Source: Amanita rubescens
Taxonomy: Eukaryota > Basidiomycota > Agaricomycetes > Agaricales > Amanitaceae
Assembly: GCA_015039365.1 (NCBI GenBank)
Contig: WION01000103.1
Location: 62,001-126,000 of the forward strand
Direction of reading: 5' to 3'
DNA length: 64,000 nt
Numbering within the stretch: the first letter of the stretch is position 1; every line of letters starts with the position of its first letter. The notes under the pieces are model-generated. The model searched no databases. It had not been told where the DNA came from and worked only from the letters and a program-made list of their open reading frames with translations. Of this stretch, positions 51,215 to 61,740 are shown piece by piece. The position numbers and the translations under genes are program-made.

Positions 51215-51835
51215 TCAACTTGGTCCGAGTTTTCTTTTAGGGACAGGAAAAAAAGAGAGTGCATAAACAAAATGGAATGCGCGAGAGGCGCAAGAAGTGC
51301 CGGCCGTATGACGAGAAGGAGACCCTGGTAGCAGTATCTGCAAATGAAATGCGAGATACGGGTTCTCCGGAAGTAATAGCCTGTATTTCGCAGACCTGTA
51401 CCTCGACAGGGATCTGGCCACGTCGGGTGAGGGGGAAGTAGGGTCTGTAATCATGCGGGGGACGAATCCGGATGCAAAAGCTAGCTGACAGCTGTGGAGC
51501 GCCAGACGGCAGCCTGGGCACCAAGCATTACCAGTTTGTTGATGTGGTCTGCATGCGCTTTTTGTACTGGCGCTACTGTTTTTCTTTGCTTTGGGTCGTT
51601 TGATCTTGTCCCAAATCACGATGGCGCCGATGACGACGAGGAGATAAAGGACGGCAGTGGTGGCATGACGGGGGTCAGGTGTAGACTTTGAGCGCAAGTG
51701 ATTGAAAATGTCACAGTTGTCACGCTGACTAATGTAACTGTTATGATCCTCGTCGATGCTCCATCCTCTGCACTTAACCTCTGAATACGTCACCTGGCGG
51801 TTCCGTCTTAATACATTCTTTAAATTGCCCACCAT
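51215..51835 (-). CDS. Hypothetical small single-pass membrane protein
   Basis: A frame from ATG 51835 has a polar N-terminal part with cysteines (about residues 22 and 39) and one strong hydrophobic stretch (TTAVLYLLVVIGAIVIW, about residues 59-76). A Lys-rich flank follows, predicting one membrane span. The later part is Ser/Pro-rich and may be an intron or another exon set, so the true 3' end is uncertain. It is divergent from the next gene by only 65 bp, which suggests a shared promoter. The family is not recognised. Confidence 0.4.
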   Translation of the reverse strand: MVGNLKNVLRRNRQVTYSEVKCRGWSIDEDHNSYISQRDNCDIFNHLRSKSTPDPRHATTAVLYLLVVIGAIVIWDKIKRPKAKKNSSASTKSACRPHQQTGNAWCPGCRLALHSCQLAFASGFVPRMITDPTSPSPDVARSLSRYRSAKYRLLLPENPYLAFHLQILLPGSPSRHTAGTSCASRAFHFVYALSFFPVPKRKLGPS

Positions 51836-51899
51836 CCAAGTGTAAGGTAGAGAAATCTATGAAACGACTCCATCTACTTTACATATCACCATTCCAGCA

Positions 51900-52373
51900 A
51901 TGGCACTTCCTCCTCGCTTTCTGAACAGTGTCTACGATACGTATCCGGATGATGACTCCGTGAAAGAAGTGTTCCTCTATGCCCACGGTCTCACCTACAG
52001 TGGCGTCGGCGATCGCCACGTTCTCCTCCAGTGGGACAATGCCACAACTGAGATGGGTCTAGTGACGCAGATAATCCAGCTCACAGGACAGTCCGGCAAC
52101 TACTCATATTACGTCCCCGTTGCGAATCTTTGCTCCGCACAATCCATGCTCAACAACCAGCCTTTTTCTCTCGGGGAGTTCTCGCGAGCGCAGAGAGACG
52201 TGATTCTTGATCTTGCACGTCAGGTCACCTTCTCAAAGACTTCGACCACAAATGGGTGCCGGGTGTGGACGAGGGACCTGCTGGCAGCGATGGTACAGGC
52301 TCATCTGATCTCGCAAGCAAAGTTCAATGAGATAGATATTGGTGTCCCGCTGGTTAAACGCGTTGATGCTTAG
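51900..52373 (+). CDS. Hypothetical protein, 157 aa, intronless
   Basis: A complete frame opens at ATG 51900. It is moderately acidic, with no signal peptide or membrane span. A central QIIQLTGQSGNYSYYVPV block is followed by CRVWTRDLLAAMV near the C-terminus. A Cys/Asn-Trp-Arg-Asp-Leu-Leu helix at this place is seen in several small fungal proteins with papain-like or PPPDE-like folds, but the match is too weak to assign. Codon usage and unbroken length support a real gene. Confidence 0.6.
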   Translation: MALPPRFLNSVYDTYPDDDSVKEVFLYAHGLTYSGVGDRHVLLQWDNATTEMGLVTQIIQLTGQSGNYSYYVPVANLCSAQSMLNNQPFSLGEFSRAQRDVILDLARQVTFSKTSTTNGCRVWTRDLLAAMVQAHLISQAKFNEIDIGVPLVKRVDA

Positions 52374-52963
52374 TTGTCGGTATGCCAGAGTAAAGGTTCA
52401 CCTCCTTCTCCGTTGAACTGTGTAATTAGCACTACACCGCCGGATCTCGTGTTCCCGTCCAATGCATCGTCTAACTCTTATTACAAAAGACTAGGCAAAT
52501 CTCTCAGTTCCCTACCCTTAAAGCTTTGTCGCGTGCCAAGTCCGTCGCATCGTTGACCCACTGAACATGCTCGACCTTTTGTTGCCGGCGTCTTGGTTCT
52601 TGATCTGCGAGGCTCAGGCCTACCCGCCACGCGGCTCACCTCTCCATCGGCGTGTCACCTTACATACATACGCCATTGTCAGTCGAAACCCCAAAAAAAT
52701 TCTATTCAATCTTCACACTGTTATAACAATGCTGAGGTCCCGCTAGATTTACCAAATCTATGCAGACCGCGCCAAGGTTCCTACGAACCGACTGATAGTC
52801 GCTCCATACTCTCTTCCGAAGCAGAATACGAGTTATGGATACTCTCATAAAGTGCATCATCTATCATTATCTATCTGAGTTATTGTGTGATACGATAAAA
52901 TAACGTTGCGGGTTCCCGCAATGCAAGCGACAAAGGCAGACAAACATTCAACGCCTCAAAGCC
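52374..52963. other. Intergenic spacer
   Basis: About 590 bp. An 85-codon plus-strand frame (52593-52850) has no domain and a non-coding feel. Nothing else is supported. Confidence 0.4.
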
Positions 52964-53872
52964 TTGGTGGAGAGTCGCCGGAGACTGCGCCCTAAAACCC
53001 CCCAAAACCCTTCACCTTCACTGGATATCATTCCTGATACTGTATCCTCCCTGATGGGTCACATGGATAGAGCCCTCTGGCTCCCGAAATCATTTTGGGA
53101 CTTAAGAATGTTGCCACCTACATCTATCATCTATAAATCACTTTCCTGTGGTATTACCGTCGTTCAAACCGCCCCCAAAGTCGTCATCAACTATGGAGCT
53201 CCATTTTCGGAAGAGATTATCTGTACGCATTTCGCTCGTCGCAAGACTTCGTTACCTGTCCCACGCATCATTCACCATCCTCCCTTCAGACGAATTGGTG
53301 CCTGGTATATTTGTATGGAGAAGATCCCTGGCGTCTCGCTGGACAAAGTAATCGATACGTTGACTGTGGAACAACTCAGTCACATTGCCTCCCAGCTGAA
53401 GTCCTTCTTGGCACAGCTACACTCTGTCGAGTCGTCGAAAATGCTAGGGTCCGTTTCCGGGGGGCCTTATCGCAACGAATTTTTCCCATCACATCTGGCC
53501 CCGAAACATGCCTTCTCCAGCGCCGGAGAGTTTCTCGATTATTACCGCCAGATGTTGATGTTATTTTGCACGGAAAAGTACACAGAGTCCTTGCTGTCCC
53601 GGATCCCACGAAACGCTGCCATAAAATTCACGCATGGTGATCTACTTCCCAAGAATATCCTTGTGGAAGGATCTCGCGTTACGGGCATTATAGACTGGGC
53701 AACTGGCGGATTTTATCCTGCATATTGGGAGTATTGTCGGATGCACGATCCGAATTTTATGACGCCAGGGTGGAAGCTGGTACTTCAAGAAGTCTTTCTG
53801 GGCGAGCCCCGCGAAAGGGAGATAAATGCAGTCTGCGAACTTGTGAACGCCATCGCGTATAATCTCGCGTAA
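52964..53872 (+). CDS. APH-family phosphotransferase-like protein
   Basis: A 302-aa intronless frame. The catalytic loop HGDLLPKNILV (residue about 223) and the metal-binding IIDWATGGFYPAYWEY segment define an aminoglycoside phosphotransferase / choline kinase-like fold. The N lobe has VVINYGA and a VPRIIHH region. An ICMEKIPGVSLD hinge is present. Length is close to the usual 280-350 for fungal members. Substrates of fungal APH-like proteins are mostly unknown; drug resistance should not be inferred from the fold. The gene stands apart from the GTPase-kinase family. Alternative downstream ATGs exist at residues about 31 and 34. Confidence 0.85.
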   Translation: MVESRRRLRPKTPQNPSPSLDIIPDTVSSLMGHMDRALWLPKSFWDLRMLPPTSIIYKSLSCGITVVQTAPKVVINYGAPFSEEIICTHFARRKTSLPVPRIIHHPPFRRIGAWYICMEKIPGVSLDKVIDTLTVEQLSHIASQLKSFLAQLHSVESSKMLGSVSGGPYRNEFFPSHLAPKHAFSSAGEFLDYYRQMLMLFCTEKYTESLLSRIPRNAAIKFTHGDLLPKNILVEGSRVTGIIDWATGGFYPAYWEYCRMHDPNFMTPGWKLVLQEVFLGEPREREINAVCELVNAIAYNLA

Positions 53873-54035
53873 CAACCATGCGAAGGAGGAGCATCCAAAC
53901 ACTGTGGGAAGTAAGTGCTCTGATGAACAATAAGTCGGTACTAGTATTCTGCATGTACTTTGACTATCAACTCACGATAGGGTGAAAATATCATTTTTCT
54001 AAAACATTCTTCAATCGGAGTTCAAACATACGGAA

Positions 54036-56205
54036 ATGCGCCCCTGTGTTGTCTCAGACTCTATGCAATCAAGCGACAACGCCATTCGCACATTCTTCTG
54101 CCTCATCGAAGGCGACAATGTAGTATTCGATGTACAAATTGCTGCCGACAAGACGATAGCCAATTTGAAGGATATCATTCACGAGAAAGGCATCATCGAG
54201 CGCCCGATTAGGCTTGCCAAAAACCCAACCCTTCTGAAGGTGACTACACCTGGCGTCCAGCGTAAACACTCACATTTCTGTGTTTTTTTTAGGTCGATAT
54301 AGATCTCAATACGCATCCTAGGCGTTCTCTTAGTCAACTCGCAATCACTGGCAAAGGGGGTGATGGTATTCAGATGTTGGACTGGACGTCCGTCTCCGAG
54401 AACTGGCCGATCCAGCCCGCCGATCGAAGACTCCATATCTTCGTGAAGATACCCCCTACTACTGGTGAGTAGAGCCTTTTGTTCTTCAGGACGACAATAA
54501 TTGATGATGACGCTTTCTTTTCCCCTGACGTCCACTTTAACTGGTTGCCCACGTTGCCCCCCGACCATCCATCGTACATTCCAACTAATGGCTTTTCAGG
54601 CAACAGTCGCGTACTCGCGAGACTCCGCGAGCTCCACACGCACTTGTGGGGTGAAAACCGGATTGTCCACAGAGGTGAAATGTCCTGCTCAATTCTCGAC
54701 CTTGCGCTTTTCGACGCCCTCAATCTAAATATTCGTCCGGATAACATCCTCCTCGTCCGTAACGAGTATGTCTTAGCATACGACCATATTCTTAGGGATA
54801 CGCTCAAGAACCCGACCATGAGACGGTGGAGGTCTGCAACGATAGTCACAGGCCAACCAGGAATCGGTGCGTCAACTCTTGAGTGCATGACCCAGGTTAA
54901 TCTAGCTCGATAGGAAAGACTCTATTCTTATTTTACGTTTTGGCCCGTCGACTCCATGAGCGGAGTCCCGTCGCTTTCCAGATCGATAAGCATAAATTTG
55001 CCCTCTTCAATCAGGACGGTGTAACTTTGCATTCAACAACAACCTATAGTCACGTTCCAGAACGCACCTGGGCACTTTCCGATTCCAATGTATCAGATCG
55101 ACGCGGCCTTTGCATGGCCTTCCAGCAGCCAGCATTCCACATCATACACACGAGCTCGCCGTCTTCCTCTCGTTGGAAGAATTTGGGAAAGATTGGCGCT
55201 AGTAAGTACATCATGGACGTGTGGTCGCTGGAGGAGCTTCAAACATTGCTGTGCGTGGTATCGTGTACTACACAGTTATTCCACTGACGTATTCATACCA
55301 GTGCTCTCAACAACCTCGATTTTCGGGAAGGTAAGGACCTCTTTGAGAAATATGGACCGAGCCCCAGGATCATCATCGACATTCTCACCAAGACGATCAA
55401 GGAGGATACATACGAGAGCGAAGTCATCACAGCAGCCGCCACGCTTGCAGGCGATTTCTCATATGGTTTTCTGCAGCTCGAAAGTCTGGATTTCGGTGCT
55501 GATATTTCCTCCAAGATATTTACCGTCAGGCCGAAGATGTCACGATGGGATCGATATTTGGAGATCCCAACGTCATTTCTCTGTCATATCTTTGGCTTAG
55601 CTATGTCCCGTCAGGAGGCTGCTCAACAACTTGCTTTTTTTAGGATATTCAACGGTCATCCATCTTTTCGCGATGCTGGAAGATGGCTGTTTGAGGATTA
55701 TGCCCATAACCGCCTCTCTGATTCGGAGCGTAAGCCACTTGAAGCATATAGCCTCGACGGCACAGTACGCCACATTCCTGTGCCTGATAAAATGATCGTA
55801 GGCTCCACCACACTAAAGCACATCCAGCCACCGCACAATTTCTATTGGCGACCTGTAAAGCCCAACTTCAAAGGTGTCAATGCTATCATTCGCTCTGGCG
55901 ACGATGTTTGGGTGCTACAATACACTGCGATAATCGGAGAACATAAAGCTTTGACAGATGGCCTTGTCGAGATCCGTGATGGGATGAATCACAAAAGAAA
56001 TGTCAAATGGCACCTAGTTATCATAGGCTCGTACTTGATGAATGCGTTGGATGCCCGGGATGAGCAGAAACTGGGGGATGATTGGAAGTGGACAACTGAA
56101 GTTCAAGTTTATGCAAGTGAGCTGCCGTTGGGCCAGTTTAATGAATTACATGCGCGGCGCCTTGAGACTGTTTTGAATGATGCGGGATTAATTGAATGTT
56201 CATAA
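54036..56205 (+). CDS. Crinkler-type protein: Ubl-like header, P-loop NTPase, REase-like C-terminus
   Basis: Exon 1 (54036-54239) and exon 2 (from 54293) encode a header like those of CR/Crinkler proteins: a TFFCLIEGD start, a DKTIANLKDIIHE helix and a LLKVDIDL junction. The middle has Walker A GQPGIGKT split by an intron (54867-54913), then an NTPase body (exon from 54914, intron 55251-55301). The last exon ends with a segment (DDVWVLQYT, later KWHLVIIG) consistent with the REase-like nuclease fold of the CR-NTPase-REase class. Such proteins are eukaryotic effectors thought to act on nucleic acids, in conflict or in host interaction. Around 54465-54487 the implied intron would be only about 21-25 nt, far shorter than any other here, so this copy may be damaged or misassembled. 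An alternative start is ATG 54063. Confidence 0.75.
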
Positions 56206-57873
56206 ACTTTAGTATACAAATAGACCAATAAAGAGCAGATCTGATGGTTGCGTACGGGAATGTGTAGCCGGTTGCGCCGGCCCGTTCAGTTGCACGCGTC
56301 CCCTCCTCCCTCATCTTGTGTCTCCTTTCCACCCAGTATCTATCTTTATATTGTCATGGCACTTCTCAGACGGCTTTAGCGTTCCAATCAAATGCAGCTG
56401 GTTCGACAGATGGCTCCCAAGGCTGTGGTCCGCGAGAAGGAATTGAAGTTATTACTTGCTACTACTCCTGAACCGATTCCTATCCATTCTCCTCTATGCA
56501 TACCGGCAGTTCCTACCGCTTTGTCGTTGTCTGCAGACACGCCTAGTACCATTGCAGTCGCGAGTCCGGAGAGTTGGAGGATGGAATGTTGGAGGACTCT
56601 GACGTCGGGATCTTTTTGTCCTCGGTTGGTCTTGACAACGGTGTGCCCACTGGTACGCACACATCTACAAGTTTATTTATATTCAATGCTACGATTCTTT
56701 GACTCTTATGAACATAGACTGCGCCCGACTCCGAACATGTTCCAAAGGGTATCAAGACGGCGGATACGTCTGATGACAAGTGGATGAGGCAAACAAAAGA
56801 CATTACGTCAACGAGTCAGACGTTCACCACACTCTACAATTCCCCTAGACAGCGCACACATGACAACATCGGGTCTGGATCGGAATGTATATCGTTAGTA
56901 CCCCAATAATCCGGACTTCGGCCGATCGAAAAGCTTGATAGGTGTTGCTGTGCAGTCCTCCCATCCTGGGACATCTCCTTCCAACCCAGGATGCATTCAA
57001 GGCGCTGGCTGATAGCTGAAGCGCTGATGGCTACCATGCCGCTTTTGCTTCGCCGTCTACGGTACTATGAACCGCCTGCTTCATATTGTATTCGGCAGCA
57101 TGCGTAGTTTCCTGCACGAAAAGACGGAAGCATACTTCAATAAGTATCTTGGTCCATCGGCCTTAACGTCCACCACAGCGCCATGGTGAATACGCAAAAA
57201 GTTTGATGTTCCCGGGATTCTTCAGCAAGAATAGCAGGTAATTGTCATGGATAACGGAAACAAACTGGCCTCTCAGTCGCCGACGGCGCCCAGGAACATC
57301 CTAATTCGGAGGCTTCAGGTATTCTAGCATTGGATTCATTATTGCGTAGAGAATGCAAATTTCAATGCCGACATTGGTACCTGACAAGGCCAATCAAATC
57401 GCTGGAACGGAGTTGAATTGATGCCACCCTACGCGAAATGTCTCCGTTTTCACGATGTGTTCTAGCTGTCGGCTGTGGCTAGCTTGATGCTTCTACGTTC
57501 CCTTTTTTCTGTACATGTGCAGCCATTTCCTTTAACCTTAAGTTAGTACGTTGCTAAATTCATTAATAAATAAATAAGTATAAATAAAGTAAAAAGAGAG
57601 TTACGAAGTGAGCGCATGCTATGCAAGCAGTGCTTCCAAAAATAAGAACAATAAAGTCAACGAGGACGTTTAATCCACTTGACTTATTGCTAAATAAGTA
57701 CAATTGCTTGAACAAAACATCCAAGTGCATTTGGCAATACGCTAGTAGTGCCTACTAATAGTTGGGCGTTCAGACTAGTGATTGATGATGATCAAGCAGC
57801 GCTGATATCGATATGGCCACTGGCGCCCCAAACACTTTATCTAAATTGGCTGGTCATCTTCTCACAGTCAAGC
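56206..57873. other. Gene-poor region before the next GTPase-kinase gene
   Basis: Short overlapping frames at 56390-56800 on both strands have no domain. About 56800-56960 repeats the sequence at 50100-50245. About 57540-57720 is notably A/T-rich (runs such as AATAAATAAATAAG). The longer frame opening at 57748 leads into the first exon of the next gene in the same frame, but its 5' part is not conserved. Confidence 0.4.
56800..56960. repeat. Promoter-proximal dispersed repeat, copy 2
   Basis: Direct-orientation partner of 50100-50245 with small insertions (for example the part around 56835-56870). No coding capacity is shared. Confidence 0.6.
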
Positions 57874-60800
57874 ATGGCTTCGCCCCCAGGCTCTCCAATA
57901 GCTAGCAGTCCTTCCACTGGTCCCATGGGCGAGACGAGACCTGTTGACGAATCGGAATGTCCCAAGTGACGTAGTTTGTGTCATCCATGAATCCAACTCA
58001 ACATCCTACAGGTTTCGGATCCTTATCGTTGGTCGCGTAAGATTCCTCACCGTCATCAATACATGATCTGCTTATGAATACCATTTGGCAGTCTGGCACG
58101 GGAAAGTCATCCCTTATCAATGCCATATTCGGGGCATCCCTCGTGGTAGAATCTATGTCACAAGTCATTTCTCAAACACTCAACGGCTCTTAGGATATCA
58201 AGCATAATCAAGCAATATCAGCAGATGTTAATAAAGGAATTACCTCAGCTCATAACAAACATCTAGTCATCCATGATTCGGAAGGTTACGAGCCAGGAAA
58301 CGGGGAGAAAGTTCGTGTTTTAGAGAAATTTATCAAAGGGAGGAGCCAAAAAGAGCGCTGTGATAAGCTTCATGCCATCTGGTGCGCTAATACATGGGAT
58401 CGATTTTTCCAGCTTACATTATTTACTAACAGGTTATGTGTTACGATGCCATCCTCTGGTGGCCCCACCTTGGACAAATGGCACGAGAAGATTTTCGAGC
58501 TAAAACTAAACAAAGGCAATCTTGATCTGCAATTTCATAAGTTCTGACTCCCGACTTACTACGACAACAGTGCCGATCATTGTCGTTTATACAAAATTTG
58601 ACCTTCGTGCCGAAAGATTGGATGAAGATGGTAAAGAATTCACTGAATTAAGTTTCAAGGAAAAATATGGTCAAAAGATCGAACAGCGAACGAAGCACTG
58701 CATCATGCGCCAGATACCATACACTGTTGTCACGAGTATATTTATTCTAATTACTCTCGCCTTGAAGCTTCGTTAACATCTTCTTTATAGCCTTGCGGCC
58801 TGAAACTATGCAGCAGCTGGTCAAAATCACGATGGAAAGTATACGGCATGTAAATGTAGAGATTCCTAGTCCATATATTGGCTTCGTCCTCCGCGATAAC
58901 GGATTAGGGAATGGTGGATCAGCAGCATCAGAAGAAGATTTAGCACAAGATGCTTTTGCAATGGCACAACGCGTTGATACGACCTCCAAGATCTCCGCGT
59001 CGATAAAGTAGGTTACCTTAAGGTATTAATTTATGATGTCTCACGACTGTAGACGAGGAAAAAAGAGTGAGCTGGACCTGCAGCTTGTTGTCAACAATCT
59101 GGGCCTTTGACCGCTATTTACAGAGTATTGGAGGGCAATAGCATCCGGGATCCACTTCCTCGGCCTTAGCCTGCGGAAGTGTTTATACAAGATGCACAAA
59201 GATATTGTCGCTATCTGGAATATCCCGAATCTAGACGAGGTATGGCACCGGAGCGTATCTTAAGCGTATTTTTGGACTCGTGATGTCTTGATAGTATCTT
59301 CTCAGCGATGACTTCTGTCGGCGTATGATGGCCGTCGTGGATGACCTCGTCCATCAAACCCAAACGAATACCAATATGAAGTGCGTGGACCGGATGTCTA
59401 CAATCGTTTGGAGCTGATGATCGCTTGAAGGCAAGGCAAGATTCCGAAACAGGGGGTGGCATATCTAGCAATCGCATGGGCGAACAACCTTTACAACAGA
59501 GTGTAAGCATGTCTTATTTTGATCCTGTGCAAGTGTTGAACTTTTCTTAGGCCTGAGCATATTCGTTGCCTTATAGGTTATGTAGTGGACCTCACGCTTA
59601 TCCTCCAAGTAGTGTTCCAAGTTTCACTTCAGGATGGTCCGGAAAAAAAGATAACACCAGACCGCGTAAACGAAATTATCTACGAATACCATTCTTCAGA
59701 AAAGAAGAAGCGTATTCATGACGCAATCTGGGAGTTTACAAAGACTCATTCTCCGGCGACAAAGGATGACGTTGCGGATGTAATCGAGTCATTGATAAAC
59801 GAAAACCAGGTGTGATATTCGAAGCCGCCGTGAACTTATGCTAACGGTACATTATCGTACGGCACTGTAGATGAAGAAGAATGATATTCAATTTGGTCAG
59901 GAGAAGCCAGCTGTTCTGTTATTACTTGCGATCATTAGACTCGAGGTGTGCGGTCTAGTGGCGTAACCTCACCGTCGCTAATAGCTGTTAGCTATCCGTA
60001 AAGGGGAAGATAGTAAACCGAACTACCCTTCGCCTCATGCGCAAGCTATTAGATTTACCGAAATATGATAGTCTTGCGTCTGAACTGAAAGCTGACGCAG
60101 ACACCGAGCTACTGCTCGATTTCATCCTCTACGTACGCGTACCTCCGCTCGTTTGTTTGGCTTGATCGTTTACTCCTCGTAGCTTTTCTCAAACAATAGC
60201 CTGTCGAATTCTGACATTCAAGATGCCAATAAAAAAGCTAGACAGCTGATATTCAATTTGACATCCACAAAAAATGTCATACCCAAGTCTATATTTATTA
60301 CCGACGATGTTACAACCGAGGTGGATTCCCGTGACTTTGCCGTTGGAGGTCTCGGACGTATTTTCAGAGGAGAGCATAATAAAAAAAAGGTTACCCTGAA
60401 AATGTTCAGCAGAGATCATAAAGAAGTTGGGACATTACTTTCTTATTTGTCGCCATACTGATTCGCTTGGTAAGGGTTCAGTTATAGAAGTCCAAAGGAT
60501 CATAGCGTGGCGGTCGCTCGTGCACCGTTATATCCTTCCTCTACTAGGAATATTTGAAATGAAACCACAGCTATTCCTCGTGTCGCCGTACATGGCGAAC
60601 GGAACACTAACCCGGTGGAGAGAAAATAATCAAGAACCAGGAATTGCAGATAAGATACACAGGATGGTAAGATTCTGGCGCTCGTCAACACAATTTAATG
60701 TAATATACATACGTTTAGATACGGGAAGTGGCGGAGGGCATCAAGTATATTCACTCAGAGGGAATTGTACATTGCGACTTACGTGGAGTACGTGTTTTTT

Positions 60801-61328
60801 ATATTGCGCCTCGTCGATCAATTCATATCTTCAATAGGAAAACATCTTCCTCGACTCTAATCTCCAGTGCAAGATCGCTGACACTGGATTAACTCAATAC
60901 ACTAATACGATCATCACATTATCTGGCTCAGATTATAATTTCAATTATGCAGCGCCGGAACTATTTCTTGCATATCCTGAGAGCCATGAAGATCATGATA
61001 CGCGTGGGGGAAGGAAGACGGTGAAAACGGATGTCTATGCTTTTGGTTGCCTTTATTATGCAGTATGTTTCTGGTGTTCCATTTGCACAACGTATTTAAC
61101 AAGTGACATGCACAGATATTCTTTGACACTGTCCCTTTTAAGGGCAAAGTTGAATACCAAATTATGCGACTCGTCGCAAGTGAGGAACGTCCAGATCGAT
61201 TGGAAAGCCCAAGAATGGAAGATAGTACATGGAACCTCATCCAGGACTGCTGGAAAGGGGATCCTTCGCAACGACCGTTAATGAAACAAATAGTCGAGAA
61301 ATTGATTTCACCTGGGAGTGGTGGTTAA
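57874..61328 (+). CDS. GTPase-kinase fusion protein, single kinase with altered DFG
   Basis: The start is ATG 57874 (MASPPGSPIASSPS). Exon 1 ends at 57965, and exon 2 from 58012 reads FRILIVGR. G1 SGTGKSS, G3-like HDSEGYE and G4 TKFD are intact. The helical block is at 59580-59810, and the linker and kinase follow from about 60040. The kinase has GGLGRIFRG and VTLK. The catalytic loop is HCDLRG, not HGD, and DTG replaces DFG; the cysteine insert after APE is lost. Activity is therefore uncertain, even though the G domain looks functional. One G-domain intron uses a GC donor (AAAG, then GCAATC near 58517). The gene ends SPGSGG with TAA at 61326-61328, convergent with the next gene. Confidence 0.83.
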
Positions 61329-61740
61329 TGTTGACCTGTAACGTTCGTCGTTTGTATTTCATCGAGCCCGCGTTATCTATGCGATTAAACGGCTATTATT
61401 ATGCAGTGTACCAAATAACGTATGTATCGTGTACCAATACCAATGTACCATTAGATCCCTTATACCACCTGCGATATGTGTAATTTTATTCCTTATAAGA
61501 CCCAAATTGCGGCATTAGTGACCTAAATCCCAACTTCCTGGGAACGTTTGTTGCACCTGCGAATGTGGCGGCCCTGGTTGCACCCGTCTAGGTGCCAGCT
61601 GCACTTTCTAATCCGACTGGGGGCTCGACCCAGGTATCTTTCCTGGCAGGGGGGGCGGTGATATATTTAACCTTGGTAAAGTATAATATACATGTTAATT
61701 GTACATCCATGAATTAACGAGTTACTGTGAATCTTGAACG
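61329..61740. other. Convergent 3' spacer
   Basis: About 410 bp between two convergent family members. A G-rich stretch (GGCAGGGGGGGCGG) lies at about 61645. No gene is seen. Confidence 0.5.

Noticed and set aside
57540..57720. A/T-rich stretch as a possible replication origin or centromere piece
   Set aside because: Less than 200 bp with no repeat structure; ordinary intergenic A/T richness explains it.
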